Under the pieces are notes generated by a model that saw only the letters and a list, made by a program, of their open reading frames with translations, ran no database searches and had not been told where the DNA came from. A stretch of 64,000 nt of DNA from Clostridium sp. OS1-26 (GTDB lineage Bacteria > Bacillota > Clostridia > Clostridiales > Clostridiaceae): contig NZ_CP133264.1 in assembly GCF_030915445.1 (NCBI RefSeq), forward strand, positions 806,001 to 870,000, read 5' to 3'. Shown piece after piece: positions 18,878 to 27,017 of the stretch (positions are counted from its first letter, which is position 1; each line of letters starts with the position of its first letter). A program made the position numbers and the translations under genes.

Positions 18878-19018
18878 CTATTGTTCAGTGTATACCTGTC
18901 CTGTTATTTGTTGATGCTGATCAAACGTAATTTTTTCCTTAGCTACAAATACTGCAACTTGAGCAGGTATATAATATCCTGCTTTATAGTAATTGCTTAT
19001 TATGTCAAACCAATTCAT
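18878..19018 (-). CDS. XkdX-like small tail protein in the decayed third set
   Basis: The 46-residue frame starts MNWFDIISNYYKAGYYIPAQ and resembles XkdX-like products of the other two modules (aromatic start, AVFVAKEKITFDQ helix). Its ribosome binding site (AAGGTAGG) is moderate. It lies next to a terminator and opposite the lipoprotein gene. No fibre gene precedes it, so it is probably a remnant of a third fibre set. Confidence 0.6.
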   Translation of the reverse strand: MNWFDIISNYYKAGYYIPAQVAVFVAKEKITFDQHQQITGQVYTEQ

Positions 19019-19148
19019 ATTGCATCAGACCTACCTTAACCATAACAAGCAGCATTTGAGAAATTAAAGTGTTAACTGATTGTATCCGTTGTTCTAAACT
19101 GTTATTCTTATTTCTCAAGTATATTGCTATTTCTTGTAACTTAGTCAT
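19005..19148 (-). CDS. Small coiled-coil protein overlapping the XkdX-like gene
   Basis: The 47-residue frame (MTKLQEIAIYLRNKNNSLEQ...) has a heptad-like helix that resembles the C-terminal helix of the 19627 product. It overlaps the end of the gene at 19141 and the start of 18878, so the three small frames form one transcript. It may be the separated C-terminus of a gene like 19627. Weak evidence. Confidence 0.4.
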   Translation of the reverse strand: MTKLQEIAIYLRNKNNSLEQRIQSVNTLISQMLLVMVKVGLMQYELV

Positions 19149-19422
19149 AGCTAGAATGTAAAGTCCCATCTTCTGCTACACTATCAATTGCAATGTTAAA
19201 TTGCACCTCATATCCCTCTTGAGAGTTCCTGTTATCTGCTATCGTCTGTGGCTTCTCGTTTAAAATTTTTATTGTCAAGCCTGTGTCTGGCTGATATAGT
19301 AAATATCGATACTCAAGATAGACGCTTGGAAGAATGTCATTTAATATAAGTTTACCCGTATACTTATTTCTTCCTTGTATTTTATAATATAAAGCAGTAA
19401 CTAATAGACATATGTGAGGCAA
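19141..19422 (-). pseudogene. Truncated paralogue of the 19627 fibre-accessory gene
   Basis: The product shares LEYRYL, IADNRN and GYE blocks with the protein at 19627. Its apparent start lies inside sequence that matches the DNA next to the module 1 terminator (TATGTGAGGCAAAATA), so the true 5' end was probably lost when the module was joined. It stands behind the terminator at 19429 and may not be expressed. Confidence 0.6.
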
Positions 19423-19428
19423 AATAGA

Positions 19429-19453
19429 AAGAACCTAGCAAGATTGGGTTCTT
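19429..19453 (-). terminator. Terminator of fibre module 2
   Basis: On the minus strand AAGAACC/GGTTCTT close a hairpin followed by TCTATTTT. It is a diverged copy of the terminator at 13566-13589. Confidence 0.75.
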
Positions 19454-19479
19454 AAGTCATATAATTTTTCTATTATGTC

Positions 19480-19623
19480 TTAAATCTCTCTTGGAATTAA
19501 TAATATTTGTGCCTTTTCATCTGCTGTAATTAATCCTTTATCTACTGCATTATCTAAATTAATTTCTGTAAAATTACTATTGTACTTCCAACAAGTAACA
19601 AAATAATTATATAATCTGCTCAT
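19480..19623 (-). CDS. XkdX-like small tail protein, module 2
   Basis: The 47-residue frame starts MSRLYNYFVTCWKYNSNFTE after GGGGGTG and ends before the module 2 terminator. The aromatic N-terminus and the VDKGLITADEKAQIL helix fit the XkdX pattern. It is one of three such small genes in the locus. Confidence 0.7.
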   Translation of the reverse strand: MSRLYNYFVTCWKYNSNFTEINLDNAVDKGLITADEKAQILLIPREI

Positions 19624-19626
19624 TAA

Positions 19627-19998
19627 TTACACCCCCAATAATGCATTTATTGCATTTTGTGCTTCTAATAAAGCATTAGCTAAATTATCTCTTTCTTTTC
19701 TTAAAAACTTAACACTCTCGGGTTGTTTAATTACACAACACAAAGTAAGAATATTATCTTGATTAACTTCTTGAACACAAATATAATTTTCATATTCATA
19801 TCCAACTTCAAAATTTCTGTTGTCTGCAATAGCTATTTTATTACTGTTAGTTATATTAACAGGCATTTCATTATAAATAGCCACAACATACCCATCTGAA
19901 TTATATTCTAAATATCTATATTCTAACGCTTTTTCATTACCATTTACGTCAGTAAAATAAATTTTCGCATTATTTTTATCAAATATAAACACCTCCAT
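19627..19998 (-). CDS. Fibre-accessory protein, module 2
   Basis: The 123-residue product begins at ATG 19998, which overlaps the stop of the fibre-tip gene (TAATGG). A beta-rich N-terminal domain (ALEYRYLEY, IADNRNFEVGYEYENY) is followed by a C-terminal coiled coil (FLRKERDNLANALLEAQNAI). Truncated relatives of it lie at 19141 and 19005. It may be a fibre chaperone or tip subunit; this is inferred from position. Confidence 0.6.
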   Translation of the reverse strand: MEVFIFDKNNAKIYFTDVNGNEKALEYRYLEYNSDGYVVAIYNEMPVNITNSNKIAIADNRNFEVGYEYENYICVQEVNQDNILTLCCVIKQPESVKFLRKERDNLANALLEAQNAINALLGV

Positions 19999-20537
19999 TA
20001 TTCTAACCAAACATTATATACATTTCCAGTTACAGTGTCGCTTCCAGTGCTATGATTTGATGAAAAATATATTTGTAAATATTGCACTCCAGTAAGACCA
20101 GTTAAGTCAAAATTAACAGTACTCCTAGAGCGTGATGTAGAAATAATTGTATATGAAGATGATGTTCCTACAAGACAACTACCACCTCCTTGAACTATAG
20201 TAAAATCCATATCGACTTTGAATGTTTTATATCCAGTTACATCTACATTCCAACGTATATACACACTTGAACCATGTCTATCATCACCACATCCATAAAT
20301 TGATAAAGAAGAACCAGTATTAGTAACAGTTCCGTAACTACCCACATCAAGAGTATAAGGTACATTTTGAACACCTGCTGTAAATAAAGCATAAATTGCT
20401 TGATAAGCCGACCTCCATACACCACCTACATTAGCATAAGAATATTTAACTTGTCTCCAAACACCACCTACATTTGCAAATATATTTTTGACTTGTCGCC
20501 AAACACCACCTACATTTACTTTTGCTTGACCTGCCAT
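19998..20537 (-). CDS. Fibre-tip / receptor-binding protein with WRQVK repeats, module 2
   Basis: The 179-residue product opens with three tandem repeats of about 15 residues (NVGGVWRQVKN, NVGGVWRQVKY, NVGGVWRSAY) and continues as a Gly/Ser/Thr/Tyr-rich beta domain. Such GGVW repeats occur in Firmicutes prophage fibre proteins and probably form an attachment stalk. It follows the fibre N-terminal protein at 20550 and is likely the target-binding part of module 2. No counterpart is visible in module 1. Confidence 0.7.
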   Translation of the reverse strand: MAGQAKVNVGGVWRQVKNIFANVGGVWRQVKYSYANVGGVWRSAYQAIYALFTAGVQNVPYTLDVGSYGTVTNTGSSLSIYGCGDDRHGSSVYIRWNVDVTGYKTFKVDMDFTIVQGGGSCLVGTSSSYTIISTSRSRSTVNFDLTGLTGVQYLQIYFSSNHSTGSDTVTGNVYNVWLE

Positions 20538-20549
20538 AAAACTACCCCC

Positions 20550-21071
20550 TTATACATATTGCAACCAAATATCTCCGTCACTTCCACCAGAGGGTGCAGC
20601 GGTTGACATTGTAGTTCTATGCAATCCAGTTGTCCCTGAAGCCAAAGTTTCATTGTAAGTGAGCACATTTACTCCACCTTTTTGTAAAGCTGTTGCATTT
20701 ACTGTAGCGTTTACAGTTAAATTACCTGACATAGTATCTCCTGCTTTATTGAGCTTAGTATTATCCGAAGGATGTACATGGTCTGACCTAGCGACATTAT
20801 TTGATAAACCAACTGAAACAGTTCCATCCATCTTAATATTAGTTGTAGAAGTTTCAAAATTTTGATTGAAAGCTGTATTATGTGTCCCTATTCCATGAGC
20901 CGTATTATCAGCCAAATGCGAACTAAAGTCAACTTTATCAGCCTTAGCTGTCACAGAGGCATCTATCTTGTCCCAATTATCATTTAACATAGTTTTTATA
21001 TTAAAAGTATCATTTCCATCTACAGTAGGATCTTTTTTATATAAATTTAGATTAGGGGTATTACCAGCCAT
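20550..21071 (-). CDS. Tail fibre, baseplate-proximal part, module 2
   Basis: The 173-residue product starts MAGNTPNLNLYKKDPTVDG and has the phage fibre motif DHVHPSDNTKLNKAGDTMSG, followed by a short C-terminal domain ending SDGDIWLQYV. The N-terminus overlaps the DUF2313 gene by 11 bases, so translation is coupled. It would trimerise at the baseplate edge and carry the tip protein encoded next. Confidence 0.8.
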   Translation of the reverse strand: MAGNTPNLNLYKKDPTVDGNDTFNIKTMLNDNWDKIDASVTAKADKVDFSSHLADNTAHGIGTHNTAFNQNFETSTTNIKMDGTVSVGLSNNVARSDHVHPSDNTKLNKAGDTMSGNLTVNATVNATALQKGGVNVLTYNETLASGTTGLHRTTMSTAAPSGGSDGDIWLQYV

Positions 21072-21606
21072 TTATTTCACCTCCAGCGAATTTATTTAAT
21101 GGAATAGCTTCAAGCTGCCTTAATGTTTTAACTCCATCAATGTCTTTTAAAAGTAGATATGAAAATACATATTCGAGCCTTAAATTTACTGGCTTTATAT
21201 CTTCCAGAGCTTTTTTTAAATCATCTAAATTGCCTGGAATTCCTATAATACTGTTAAATTTAATATTTATTTTTCCATCAAAAGTAACATCGACCTGTCC
21301 GTTTGTATAGGCATCAGCTACCATCTTAATAAGTTTCCCATCTATTTTTCCTGTGCCCCTCCACTTGGATTTAATTACAGCTCTTCTCTCATCCAGAGAT
21401 TTAATTAAGTCAGTTTTAATACCCATTTCATTTTCGTATATGGATAAAGCCCAGGTTGCAGTATCAATACTTAACTGATTATTTAGATCTTCAACTTTTT
21501 TATCTAAAGTATCAAATTCCCTAACTTCAGCATCATATATATTTCCAAATATTTTAGATTCAGTAATAAATGATGGCATACAGCTTTTCATGTATTCATT
21601 ATTCAA
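21061..21606 (-). CDS. DUF2313 (XkdU-like) baseplate protein, copy 2
   Basis: The 181-residue product has SIDTATWALSIYENEMGI and ERRAVIKSKWRGTG, matching copy 1 at 15434 in the core only. Its C-terminus is shorter and lacks the Trp-rich end of copy 1. It overlaps baseplate J copy 2 by 8 bases and the fibre gene by 11. It should couple the fibre to the baseplate wedge. Confidence 0.85.
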   Translation of the reverse strand: MNNEYMKSCMPSFITESKIFGNIYDAEVREFDTLDKKVEDLNNQLSIDTATWALSIYENEMGIKTDLIKSLDERRAVIKSKWRGTGKIDGKLIKMVADAYTNGQVDVTFDGKINIKFNSIIGIPGNLDDLKKALEDIKPVNLRLEYVFSYLLLKDIDGVKTLRQLEAIPLNKFAGGEINGW

Positions 21607-22666
21607 TTGTTACCACCCCTTTTACTGCTACTTCATTATCATCTATTGGGATGTTGGCAGCTCCTCCATTTATAGTTAAGCTTGAATAATCTAAAAAGCC
21701 TTTTGTATCTAGTATTAAAGCGCCTACTTTAGCATAGCTTATTGAGCTTTCAACGAAAGCAAAATTCTTGAGAAAATCAGTTAGATTATTTTCAAAATTA
21801 ATCTTTCTTTGCTCATCAGTATAATTTTTATCTTTTACAGCAGTAAAACATACATTTATGGCTTTGCCTACTGCACTCACTACAGTACAAAATGCACCTA
21901 TTGCAGCAACTCCCTCTCCTAAACCTTTACTTCCAGGATCTATATAATTTTGTACTGCCTGAACTAATTCTGTGCTTGCTGGCTGCTTATTAGAGTCTAT
22001 TATTACAACTTTTACAGTGTTATCTCCATTCCAAAGAGAGTATACCTTTGCGTCTCCTACTCCTGCAGTTTCCTTTGCCCAATTCTTATATTGTGCTTTA
22101 TTGTTACTTGTAGCCGGTGTTCTAATTCTTTCATAGTATCTTTTAATCAGCTCTTCATTACTTTCAGCATCATAACCACCTTCGGTAGTGCTTGGATTAT
22201 TTACACTAATAATTCCAGGAATGACTACCGGTATTACTGTTATTTGATCAGCAGGAACATTGGAGCTTATTCCTGGAACAACTGCTTCTATGCTTATAGT
22301 TCCCTTATTAACAATTGTTTTTGTTTCTATAGATATAAATTGTATGCCCCCAGCAGTTTGAAACAAATCACCTGCTTTTATAGTAGCATTACCTATAACA
22401 TTTAAAGTTGTATTGGCTTTTGTAGCCTTTTTTCTTTTTATTCCCGTTTTTTCATATATTCTTTGCTCTAATTCATCTCCAGATAAGGCTTCTACACTAA
22501 GTTTTCCTGCTATGTTGTCTAATTTAATATGGACTTTTTGAAACTCATTAGCTGCTGGTAGAAGTGAATCATAAATAAAAGAACCTTCTGATTTATCTAT
22601 ATCAGAAGGTATACCATCTCTCATTCTTTTCAATATATCATTTGTACTATTTTCTTCACTATACAT
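21599..22666 (-). CDS. Baseplate J-like protein (XkdT), copy 2
   Basis: The 355-residue product has the same opening as copy 1 and the motif YYERIRTPATSNNKAQYKNW. It overlaps the XkdS-like gene upstream by 8 bases and sits in the normal order XkdQ-XkdR-XkdS-XkdT-XkdU, so this is the original copy in the complete tail operon. Confidence 0.92.
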   Translation of the reverse strand: MYSEENSTNDILKRMRDGIPSDIDKSEGSFIYDSLLPAANEFQKVHIKLDNIAGKLSVEALSGDELEQRIYEKTGIKRKKATKANTTLNVIGNATIKAGDLFQTAGGIQFISIETKTIVNKGTISIEAVVPGISSNVPADQITVIPVVIPGIISVNNPSTTEGGYDAESNEELIKRYYERIRTPATSNNKAQYKNWAKETAGVGDAKVYSLWNGDNTVKVVIIDSNKQPASTELVQAVQNYIDPGSKGLGEGVAAIGAFCTVVSAVGKAINVCFTAVKDKNYTDEQRKINFENNLTDFLKNFAFVESSISYAKVGALILDTKGFLDYSSLTINGGAANIPIDDNEVAVKGVVTIE

Positions 22667-23093
22667 TGATTTTCACCTCCCCATAGTTTGTAATAGCTAT
22701 AAAGCTAATATCTAATTTATCCTTTGAAAAGTTCATGTCAAATTTTTCAATTCTTTCTATATAAGGATTTAACTTTAAACATTCCCATACTAGTCTTTTA
22801 CCTTCACTTTGCAGAAGCCCTCCAGAAAACCCTCCTGATCCGATCAGTGTTTCTAAATCATGTCCATAGTTTTCTGAATATACATTGTATTTTAGTTTTA
22901 CAGTATGGAGAGCCTTCCATATCCAAATCTTAACTGCTTCCTTTCCTTCTACTACAACCAGCTTTCCATCTTTCATGATAAAGTCGTTATTTTCAAAATC
23001 CCAGGCGTATTCCCTTGGAATCCTTTCTATTTTCTCATCATTCTTTTTTATTTCATTATTAATATTTACATCAACCTGTGGAAAAATGCTCAT
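22659..23093 (-). CDS. DUF2634 (XkdS-like) baseplate protein
   Basis: The 144-residue product contains the family pattern EYAWDFENNDFIMKDGK and YNVYSENYGHDLE, typical of the XkdS/gp25-like wedge protein that joins the baseplate to the tube and sheath. Overlaps of 4 and 8 bases with its neighbours indicate one operon. Confidence 0.88.
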   Translation of the reverse strand: MSIFPQVDVNINNEIKKNDEKIERIPREYAWDFENNDFIMKDGKLVVVEGKEAVKIWIWKALHTVKLKYNVYSENYGHDLETLIGSGGFSGGLLQSEGKRLVWECLKLNPYIERIEKFDMNFSKDKLDISFIAITNYGEVKINV

Positions 23094-23455
23094 GCTTTCA
23101 CCACCCTACATAAAATTATATATGTCTGTCTATCTTCCGTAGCCAAGCAGGCCAATATATCTTCTTTTTTAAGACTATCAGTAAAATTCAAATCCGCATC
23201 AGGAATACCTATTGTTGTTATGCTGCCGGTTGTGGCACTTCCAGTTGCGGATGTAGATGGAATAGTTATTTTTCTTTTGTAGTTTTTTAGAAGGTAATCC
23301 GCTACTAAAAGATTGTCTTTAGTTAATTGCAGATCGCCTATTTTTATTATAAGAGGATCTGAATTTAGGACCACTCCTAAATCTATACTTGGAGGGTTGT
23401 ATGCTGATCCATGTTTTTTTATTATATTTATTAGTTTACCGTAGCAGTCTTCCAT
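23090..23455 (-). CDS. DUF2577 (XkdR-like) tail protein
   Basis: The 121-residue product starts at ATG 23455 after GGAGGAG (the in-frame ATG at 23473 lies before that site). It matches the XkdR/DUF2577 pattern (IDLGVVLNSDPLIIKIGDLQL). Members sit between hub and wedge genes in PBSX-like tails; exact role unknown. Confidence 0.85.
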   Translation of the reverse strand: MEDCYGKLINIIKKHGSAYNPPSIDLGVVLNSDPLIIKIGDLQLTKDNLLVADYLLKNYKRKITIPSTSATGSATTGSITTIGIPDADLNFTDSLKKEDILACLATEDRQTYIILCRVVKA

Positions 23456-23456
23456 T

Positions 23457-24476
23457 TTACTCCTCCTTTGCATCCATAGTATTATAATAGGAAAGCTTTA
23501 AATCCATGGTATACTTTCCTGAAGCTAACTCCCATGTGTGCGTATCTCCATCAATGAACATAATAGTATCAGCTAAAATATCAATATAAGGTATTTTAAC
23601 CTGCATAGCATATCCTGTTCTACATCTCCAATCACCTATCGCTGTTACAGAAAATTCTCGATCTATTCCATGTAACAACTTTCTAGCTTCCGTAACTGGA
23701 TCTTTATTTTCTTCCTTTTGATATTCTTCTTGAAACACTCCGTAAAACTTTATCACATCTTCTAATTCAGTAGCACCAATAGCATTACCATTTTCATCGT
23801 AAATTTTGACCTTATTCACCATATTAGAACTTGTATCTTTGTATACAGTTCCTGCCATATTTAAATCTGGACTCAGCACAGCGTTAACATCTACAGTACC
23901 CGTATAGCTATGCCACTCCTGATTAGTTATAACTTCGCCTTTTTCCATAACTGAAAACATATCATAATCTGCATAAGGCATGTATTTAATGTTATTTACC
24001 TTATTCACTTGAGTATATATTTCCATAATAGCTTCATAAGCCGTTTTGTTTTGAATTAGCCTGTTTATTTTAATCCCTGTAGTAGGTATATAGTTATACA
24101 TACCCCCTAAATCTTTACATATTTTTTCTACTGCATACTCACTTTCTATATTTTGAAAGTTATAGGTTACTTTAGACCTCAAAAAATACATTAGATAATC
24201 ATAGGCTGTAAAAGTTATTTCTTGAGCCCCTGAATTTATTTCTCTATCCACTACAACGCCACGATATATTTCTTTAAAATCTAAACTTACATATATAATA
24301 GTACCTGGGCCTATCTGTGCATTAGGTTGGTTTTTGTCTCTTATTGAATAAGCCATATTTATATCTAATTTTCTAGCACACTGCTGCACATCTCCGCTAA
24401 TTTGTACTGTTTTACAGAAATCAGTTATATTCTCTAGAATTTTTCTATCATATAAAGCCCATACACTAAGATACAT
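23457..24476 (-). CDS. Baseplate hub protein (XkdQ/YqbQ, gp27-like)
   Basis: The 339-residue product has the XkdQ features: a beta-barrel hub start (FCKTVQISGDVQQCARKLDI), a central EITFTAYDYLMYFLRSK and the segment GIDREFSVTAIGDWRCRTGY. It forms the central hub around the tail tip. It starts inside the end of the preceding gene (11-base overlap). Confidence 0.9.
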   Translation of the reverse strand: MYLSVWALYDRKILENITDFCKTVQISGDVQQCARKLDINMAYSIRDKNQPNAQIGPGTIIYVSLDFKEIYRGVVVDREINSGAQEITFTAYDYLMYFLRSKVTYNFQNIESEYAVEKICKDLGGMYNYIPTTGIKINRLIQNKTAYEAIMEIYTQVNKVNNIKYMPYADYDMFSVMEKGEVITNQEWHSYTGTVDVNAVLSPDLNMAGTVYKDTSSNMVNKVKIYDENGNAIGATELEDVIKFYGVFQEEYQKEENKDPVTEARKLLHGIDREFSVTAIGDWRCRTGYAMQVKIPYIDILADTIMFIDGDTHTWELASGKYTMDLKLSYYNTMDAKEE

Positions 24477-24885
24477 TAAAATACATCCCTTCTAATTGGC
24501 GATATTCTCTAAGATCTAATGTAAAATACACATCTCTATCTCCAAATTTTTCACCATAAGTGAATTTTTCTATAGTACATAACATATTTACATCTGTTTC
24601 TGTGATTACTAAGCGTATTGGCTTACCACTTTGCTGCCACTTTTTTATCAACTTTACACATTCATAAGGCTCCGGAAAATCTAAATACTGGCAAAAATTA
24701 TATTTTTCATTAGGAAAAAAGCTATTAATTGATATATTGGAAAGCTTACTTTTACCAATAAAACTTACTTCTCCTAGATTTTCTACATTAAAAACATCTA
24801 CATTTATTTCATTAGGTAGATTGTACTCTGCCGGTGGTACGGGAAGTTGAAAATTTTTTTCATTCTGCATTAGCCAAAATTCCAT
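24466..24885 (-). CDS. XkdP-like tail tip protein without LysM domain
   Basis: The 139-residue product begins MEFWLMQNEKNFQLPVPP and contains VSFIGKSKLSNISINSFFP and DLREYRQLE, the N-terminal domain of XkdP-like proteins. Relatives usually continue into a LysM peptidoglycan-binding domain; this one stops directly after the EYR segment. It lies between tape measure and hub genes as expected. Confidence 0.8.
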   Translation of the reverse strand: MEFWLMQNEKNFQLPVPPAEYNLPNEINVDVFNVENLGEVSFIGKSKLSNISINSFFPNEKYNFCQYLDFPEPYECVKLIKKWQQSGKPIRLVITETDVNMLCTIEKFTYGEKFGDRDVYFTLDLREYRQLEGMYFNVS

Positions 24886-24897
24886 AATCTATTCCTC

Positions 24898-26256
24898 CTA
24901 TACACAATTAAATCCTACTTTAGTTAACTTTTTAGCTAAAGCGTCTGCTATTCTGTCTATATCTGAATCTTCTCTAACTACTAAGGTATCCGCTAATTTT
25001 TCTACGCTTATGGAACCACCTAACATGTTTTGAGAAGTTCTGTTGTCTAATATCTGGGTTCCTCCTGGAAGCTTCATAAGTTCGGGGCCTTGTTCACCGA
25101 CCCATGACCAACCGCCATGAAAATAAGATGTGCCAACTGCACACTTATCAGCAGGATTTTTTTCGAATCTCGATCCTTCATTTCTAAGTTCCATTATAGA
25201 ATCTATTGGATGGCGTGCTAAATGACCTAGTTTTTTTAAAGTATCATTCCATACCTCATTGAAATGATTATATAAATAGTCAAGTCTTTCTCCAATTTCT
25301 TTTATGTCTTTTTCAATATCGTCTCTTATTCCACGAAAATTACTTTTCCAAGCTACGGCAAATAATCCTACTCCTACTATTAGCAATAAAAGCATTGGAT
25401 TAAGTCCCATCAAAGCCTCTATTGCTCCAATAGCAAATCTTGAAATTATACGACCAAGTCCAATAAATACTGCTCCTATAGGAGCAAATGCTAATTTTAA
25501 TGTATTGGGCATTTCTTTCGAAATTGATTTAAAAATACTTGGCATTTCGTCAAATGCACCTTTTAATGTCTTTCCAAGTTGCATATTTTTTAAAATATTT
25601 GGTATTCCTCCAAAGGCTTCTTTAACCGTTTTTCCTATATTGGCACCTCTTATTGTAGACTTTATCGTATTAATTGCTCTAGATATATTTTTACCAATTC
25701 TACTAAATGATTTCGCTATAGGATTATTCGGAAATTTTTTATTTATAGCTTTATATATACTATAAGCATCTTTAGCTATGGTGCTTGTATTTACATAGTC
25801 TGTCATCGTATTTCTGATCTTAGATGCATTATCTTCTTTAGGCTTATCTGATTTTTTTAAAGCTTCTTCTTTTAATTTAATCTCTACTTCACTTATTTCT
25901 TTTATGGCTTTTTTAATAGATATTATTTGCTTTTCAAAACTGTCAGTTTTTAATTTAATCTCTACTTCACTTATTTCTTTTGTAGCTTTTTTAACAGATA
26001 TTATTTGCTTTTCAAAACTGTTAGTTTTTAATTTAATCTCTACTTCACTTATTTCTTTTGTAGCTTTTTTAACAGATATTATTTGCTTTTCAAAACTGTT
26101 AGTTTTTAATTTAATCTCTAATTTACTTATTTCATTTATAGCTTTTTTAACAGATATTATTTGTTTTTTAAGACTGTCAGCGGCATTTACAGCTTTTTTC
26201 ATATTTTCATAAAAACTTTCATTAATATTAAATACATTTCTATTTTGTTCTCCCAA
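24898..26256 (-). CDS. Short tape measure protein with tandem repeats
   Basis: The 452-residue product has an N-terminal coiled coil made of four 26-residue repeats (FEKQIISVKKATKEISEVE), Ile/Ala-rich central helices with a hydrophobic hairpin (residues about 270-310), and the typical tail C-terminus GGWSWVGEQGPELMKLPGG. Tape measure length sets tail length in phages, and this one is short. It is preceded by the chaperone gene and followed by the tail tip gene. Confidence 0.88.
   Translation of the reverse strand: MGEQNRNVFNINESFYENMKKAVNAADSLKKQIISVKKAINEISKLEIKLKTNSFEKQIISVKKATKEISEVEIKLKTNSFEKQIISVKKATKEISEVEIKLKTDSFEKQIISIKKAIKEISEVEIKLKEEALKKSDKPKEDNASKIRNTMTDYVNTSTIAKDAYSIYKAINKKFPNNPIAKSFSRIGKNISRAINTIKSTIRGANIGKTVKEAFGGIPNILKNMQLGKTLKGAFDEMPSIFKSISKEMPNTLKLAFAPIGAVFIGLGRIISRFAIGAIEALMGLNPMLLLLIVGVGLFAVAWKSNFRGIRDDIEKDIKEIGERLDYLYNHFNEVWNDTLKKLGHLARHPIDSIMELRNEGSRFEKNPADKCAVGTSYFHGGWSWVGEQGPELMKLPGGTQILDNRTSQNMLGGSISVEKLADTLVVREDSDIDRIADALAKKLTKVGFNCV
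25871..26182 (-). repeat. Four 78-bp tandem repeats in the tape measure gene
   Basis: The string TTTAATTTAATCTCTA recurs at 25871, 25949, 26027 and 26105 (slightly altered in the last), an exact 78-bp period. It encodes the 26-residue coiled-coil unit. The inner copies are nearly identical, so recent slippage or recombination is likely. Confidence 0.9.
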
Positions 26257-26282
26257 ATTTTCACCACCCTCCTTTTTATAAA

Positions 26283-26314
26283 ATATACGAGATACGTTTA
26301 AGTATCTCGTATAT
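26283..26314. terminator. Perfect hairpin between chaperone and tape measure genes
   Basis: ATATACGAGATAC and GTATCTCGTATAT form a 13-bp stem with a 6-base loop. On the minus strand it is followed by ATTTTATAAAAAGG, a weak T-tract. It may attenuate transcription after the highly expressed sheath and tube genes. Confidence 0.65.
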
Positions 26315-26317
26315 TAG

Positions 26318-26527
26318 TTATACCAATACCACCGGAAAAATAGGAGTTTCAGAATTTTTCATCTCCTGCCTGTTTTTATTTTTTTCTTCTATCTCATTTT
26401 CATAAAAAACCTGTACTACCATTCTTTCACCTATAGGCATACTATAAAACACAGAGGGTCTTATACCTTTTTCTTTCCAATAATAATACATCATCTGTAC
26501 AAGACCATCTGTGTTTATGAGTTTTTT
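26318..26527 (-). CDS. -1 frameshift extension of the tail assembly chaperone
   Basis: The slippery heptamer A_AAA_AAC lies at 26527-26521 in the correct phase of the chaperone frame, two codons before its TAA. After a -1 shift the frame continues LINTDGLVQMMYYYWKEKG and about 48 more residues to a TAA at 26318-26320. The extension is Tyr-rich and predicted soluble, like T-domains of other tail chaperones. There is no good internal start, supporting expression by frameshifting. Confidence 0.8.
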   Translation of the reverse strand, partial: KKLINTDGLVQMMYYYWKEKGIRPSVFYSMPIGERMVVQVFYENEIEEKNKNRQEMKNSETPIFPVVLV

Positions 26528-26919
26528 ATTTCTTTTACTGAATCCTTACCAAAACCTGAAAGGTCAGTTATAGTAGTATATATGCTTGATATTTCCCCGC
26601 TTAAAAATATCTTTTGGACTAAATCCTTTGGAGTAGGTACACCAAAGTGATCCATAAGCTCTTTGCTCTTAAAATCAGGATCTTTTGTCCCCTTTAGAAT
26701 TGTTAACACTTGTATATTGTTATCTAGTTCAATGTTTCCTTCTATATTAATAGATATGCTTTCCTGTAGCTCATTAAATTCACTAGGAGTTAACGCCTGA
26801 CACGTAACTATAAAAGGCTCTCCATATAACTCAGATAATCTAGTTATCTCTATATCCTTAGTTGGTCTCTTTAATTTACTCACGTCATTTTTTAATAATA
26901 AATCTATTGTCTTATTCAT
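26515..26919 (-). CDS. Tail assembly chaperone (XkdN-like), zero frame
   Basis: The 134-residue product starts at ATG 26919 after GGAGGG. Its pattern (KRPTKDIEITRLSELYGEPF, VTCQALTPSEFNELQE) matches XkdN/phage tail assembly chaperones that bind the tape measure before tube assembly. Near its end the mRNA has the heptamer A_AAA_AAC, and a second frame continues beyond the stop, as in lambda G/GT and PBSX xkdN-xkzA. Confidence 0.85.
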   Translation of the reverse strand: MNKTIDLLLKNDVSKLKRPTKDIEITRLSELYGEPFIVTCQALTPSEFNELQESISINIEGNIELDNNIQVLTILKGTKDPDFKSKELMDHFGVPTPKDLVQKIFLSGEISSIYTTITDLSGFGKDSVKEIKNS

Positions 26920-27017
26920 AATAAAACCCTCCTGCAAATATATCATTTTTATTTTCAATATATATAAAAGTATAGTCCCAAATATAAGTTTCCTTTCCCT
27001 TTATAGGGCTTCTAACT

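Noticed and set aside
22091..23282. Several plus-strand frames opposite the baseplate genes
   Set aside because: Overlapping minus-strand tail genes form a continuous coupled operon and explain the region.
25871..26182. Regular repeats as a CRISPR-like array
   Set aside because: The period has no unique spacers; the whole 78-bp unit repeats in frame and encodes a coiled coil.
25904..26212. Plus-strand frame of 102 codons with repeated units
   Set aside because: It is the antisense shadow of the tape measure tandem repeats; no ribosome binding site and repetitive composition explained by the other strand.
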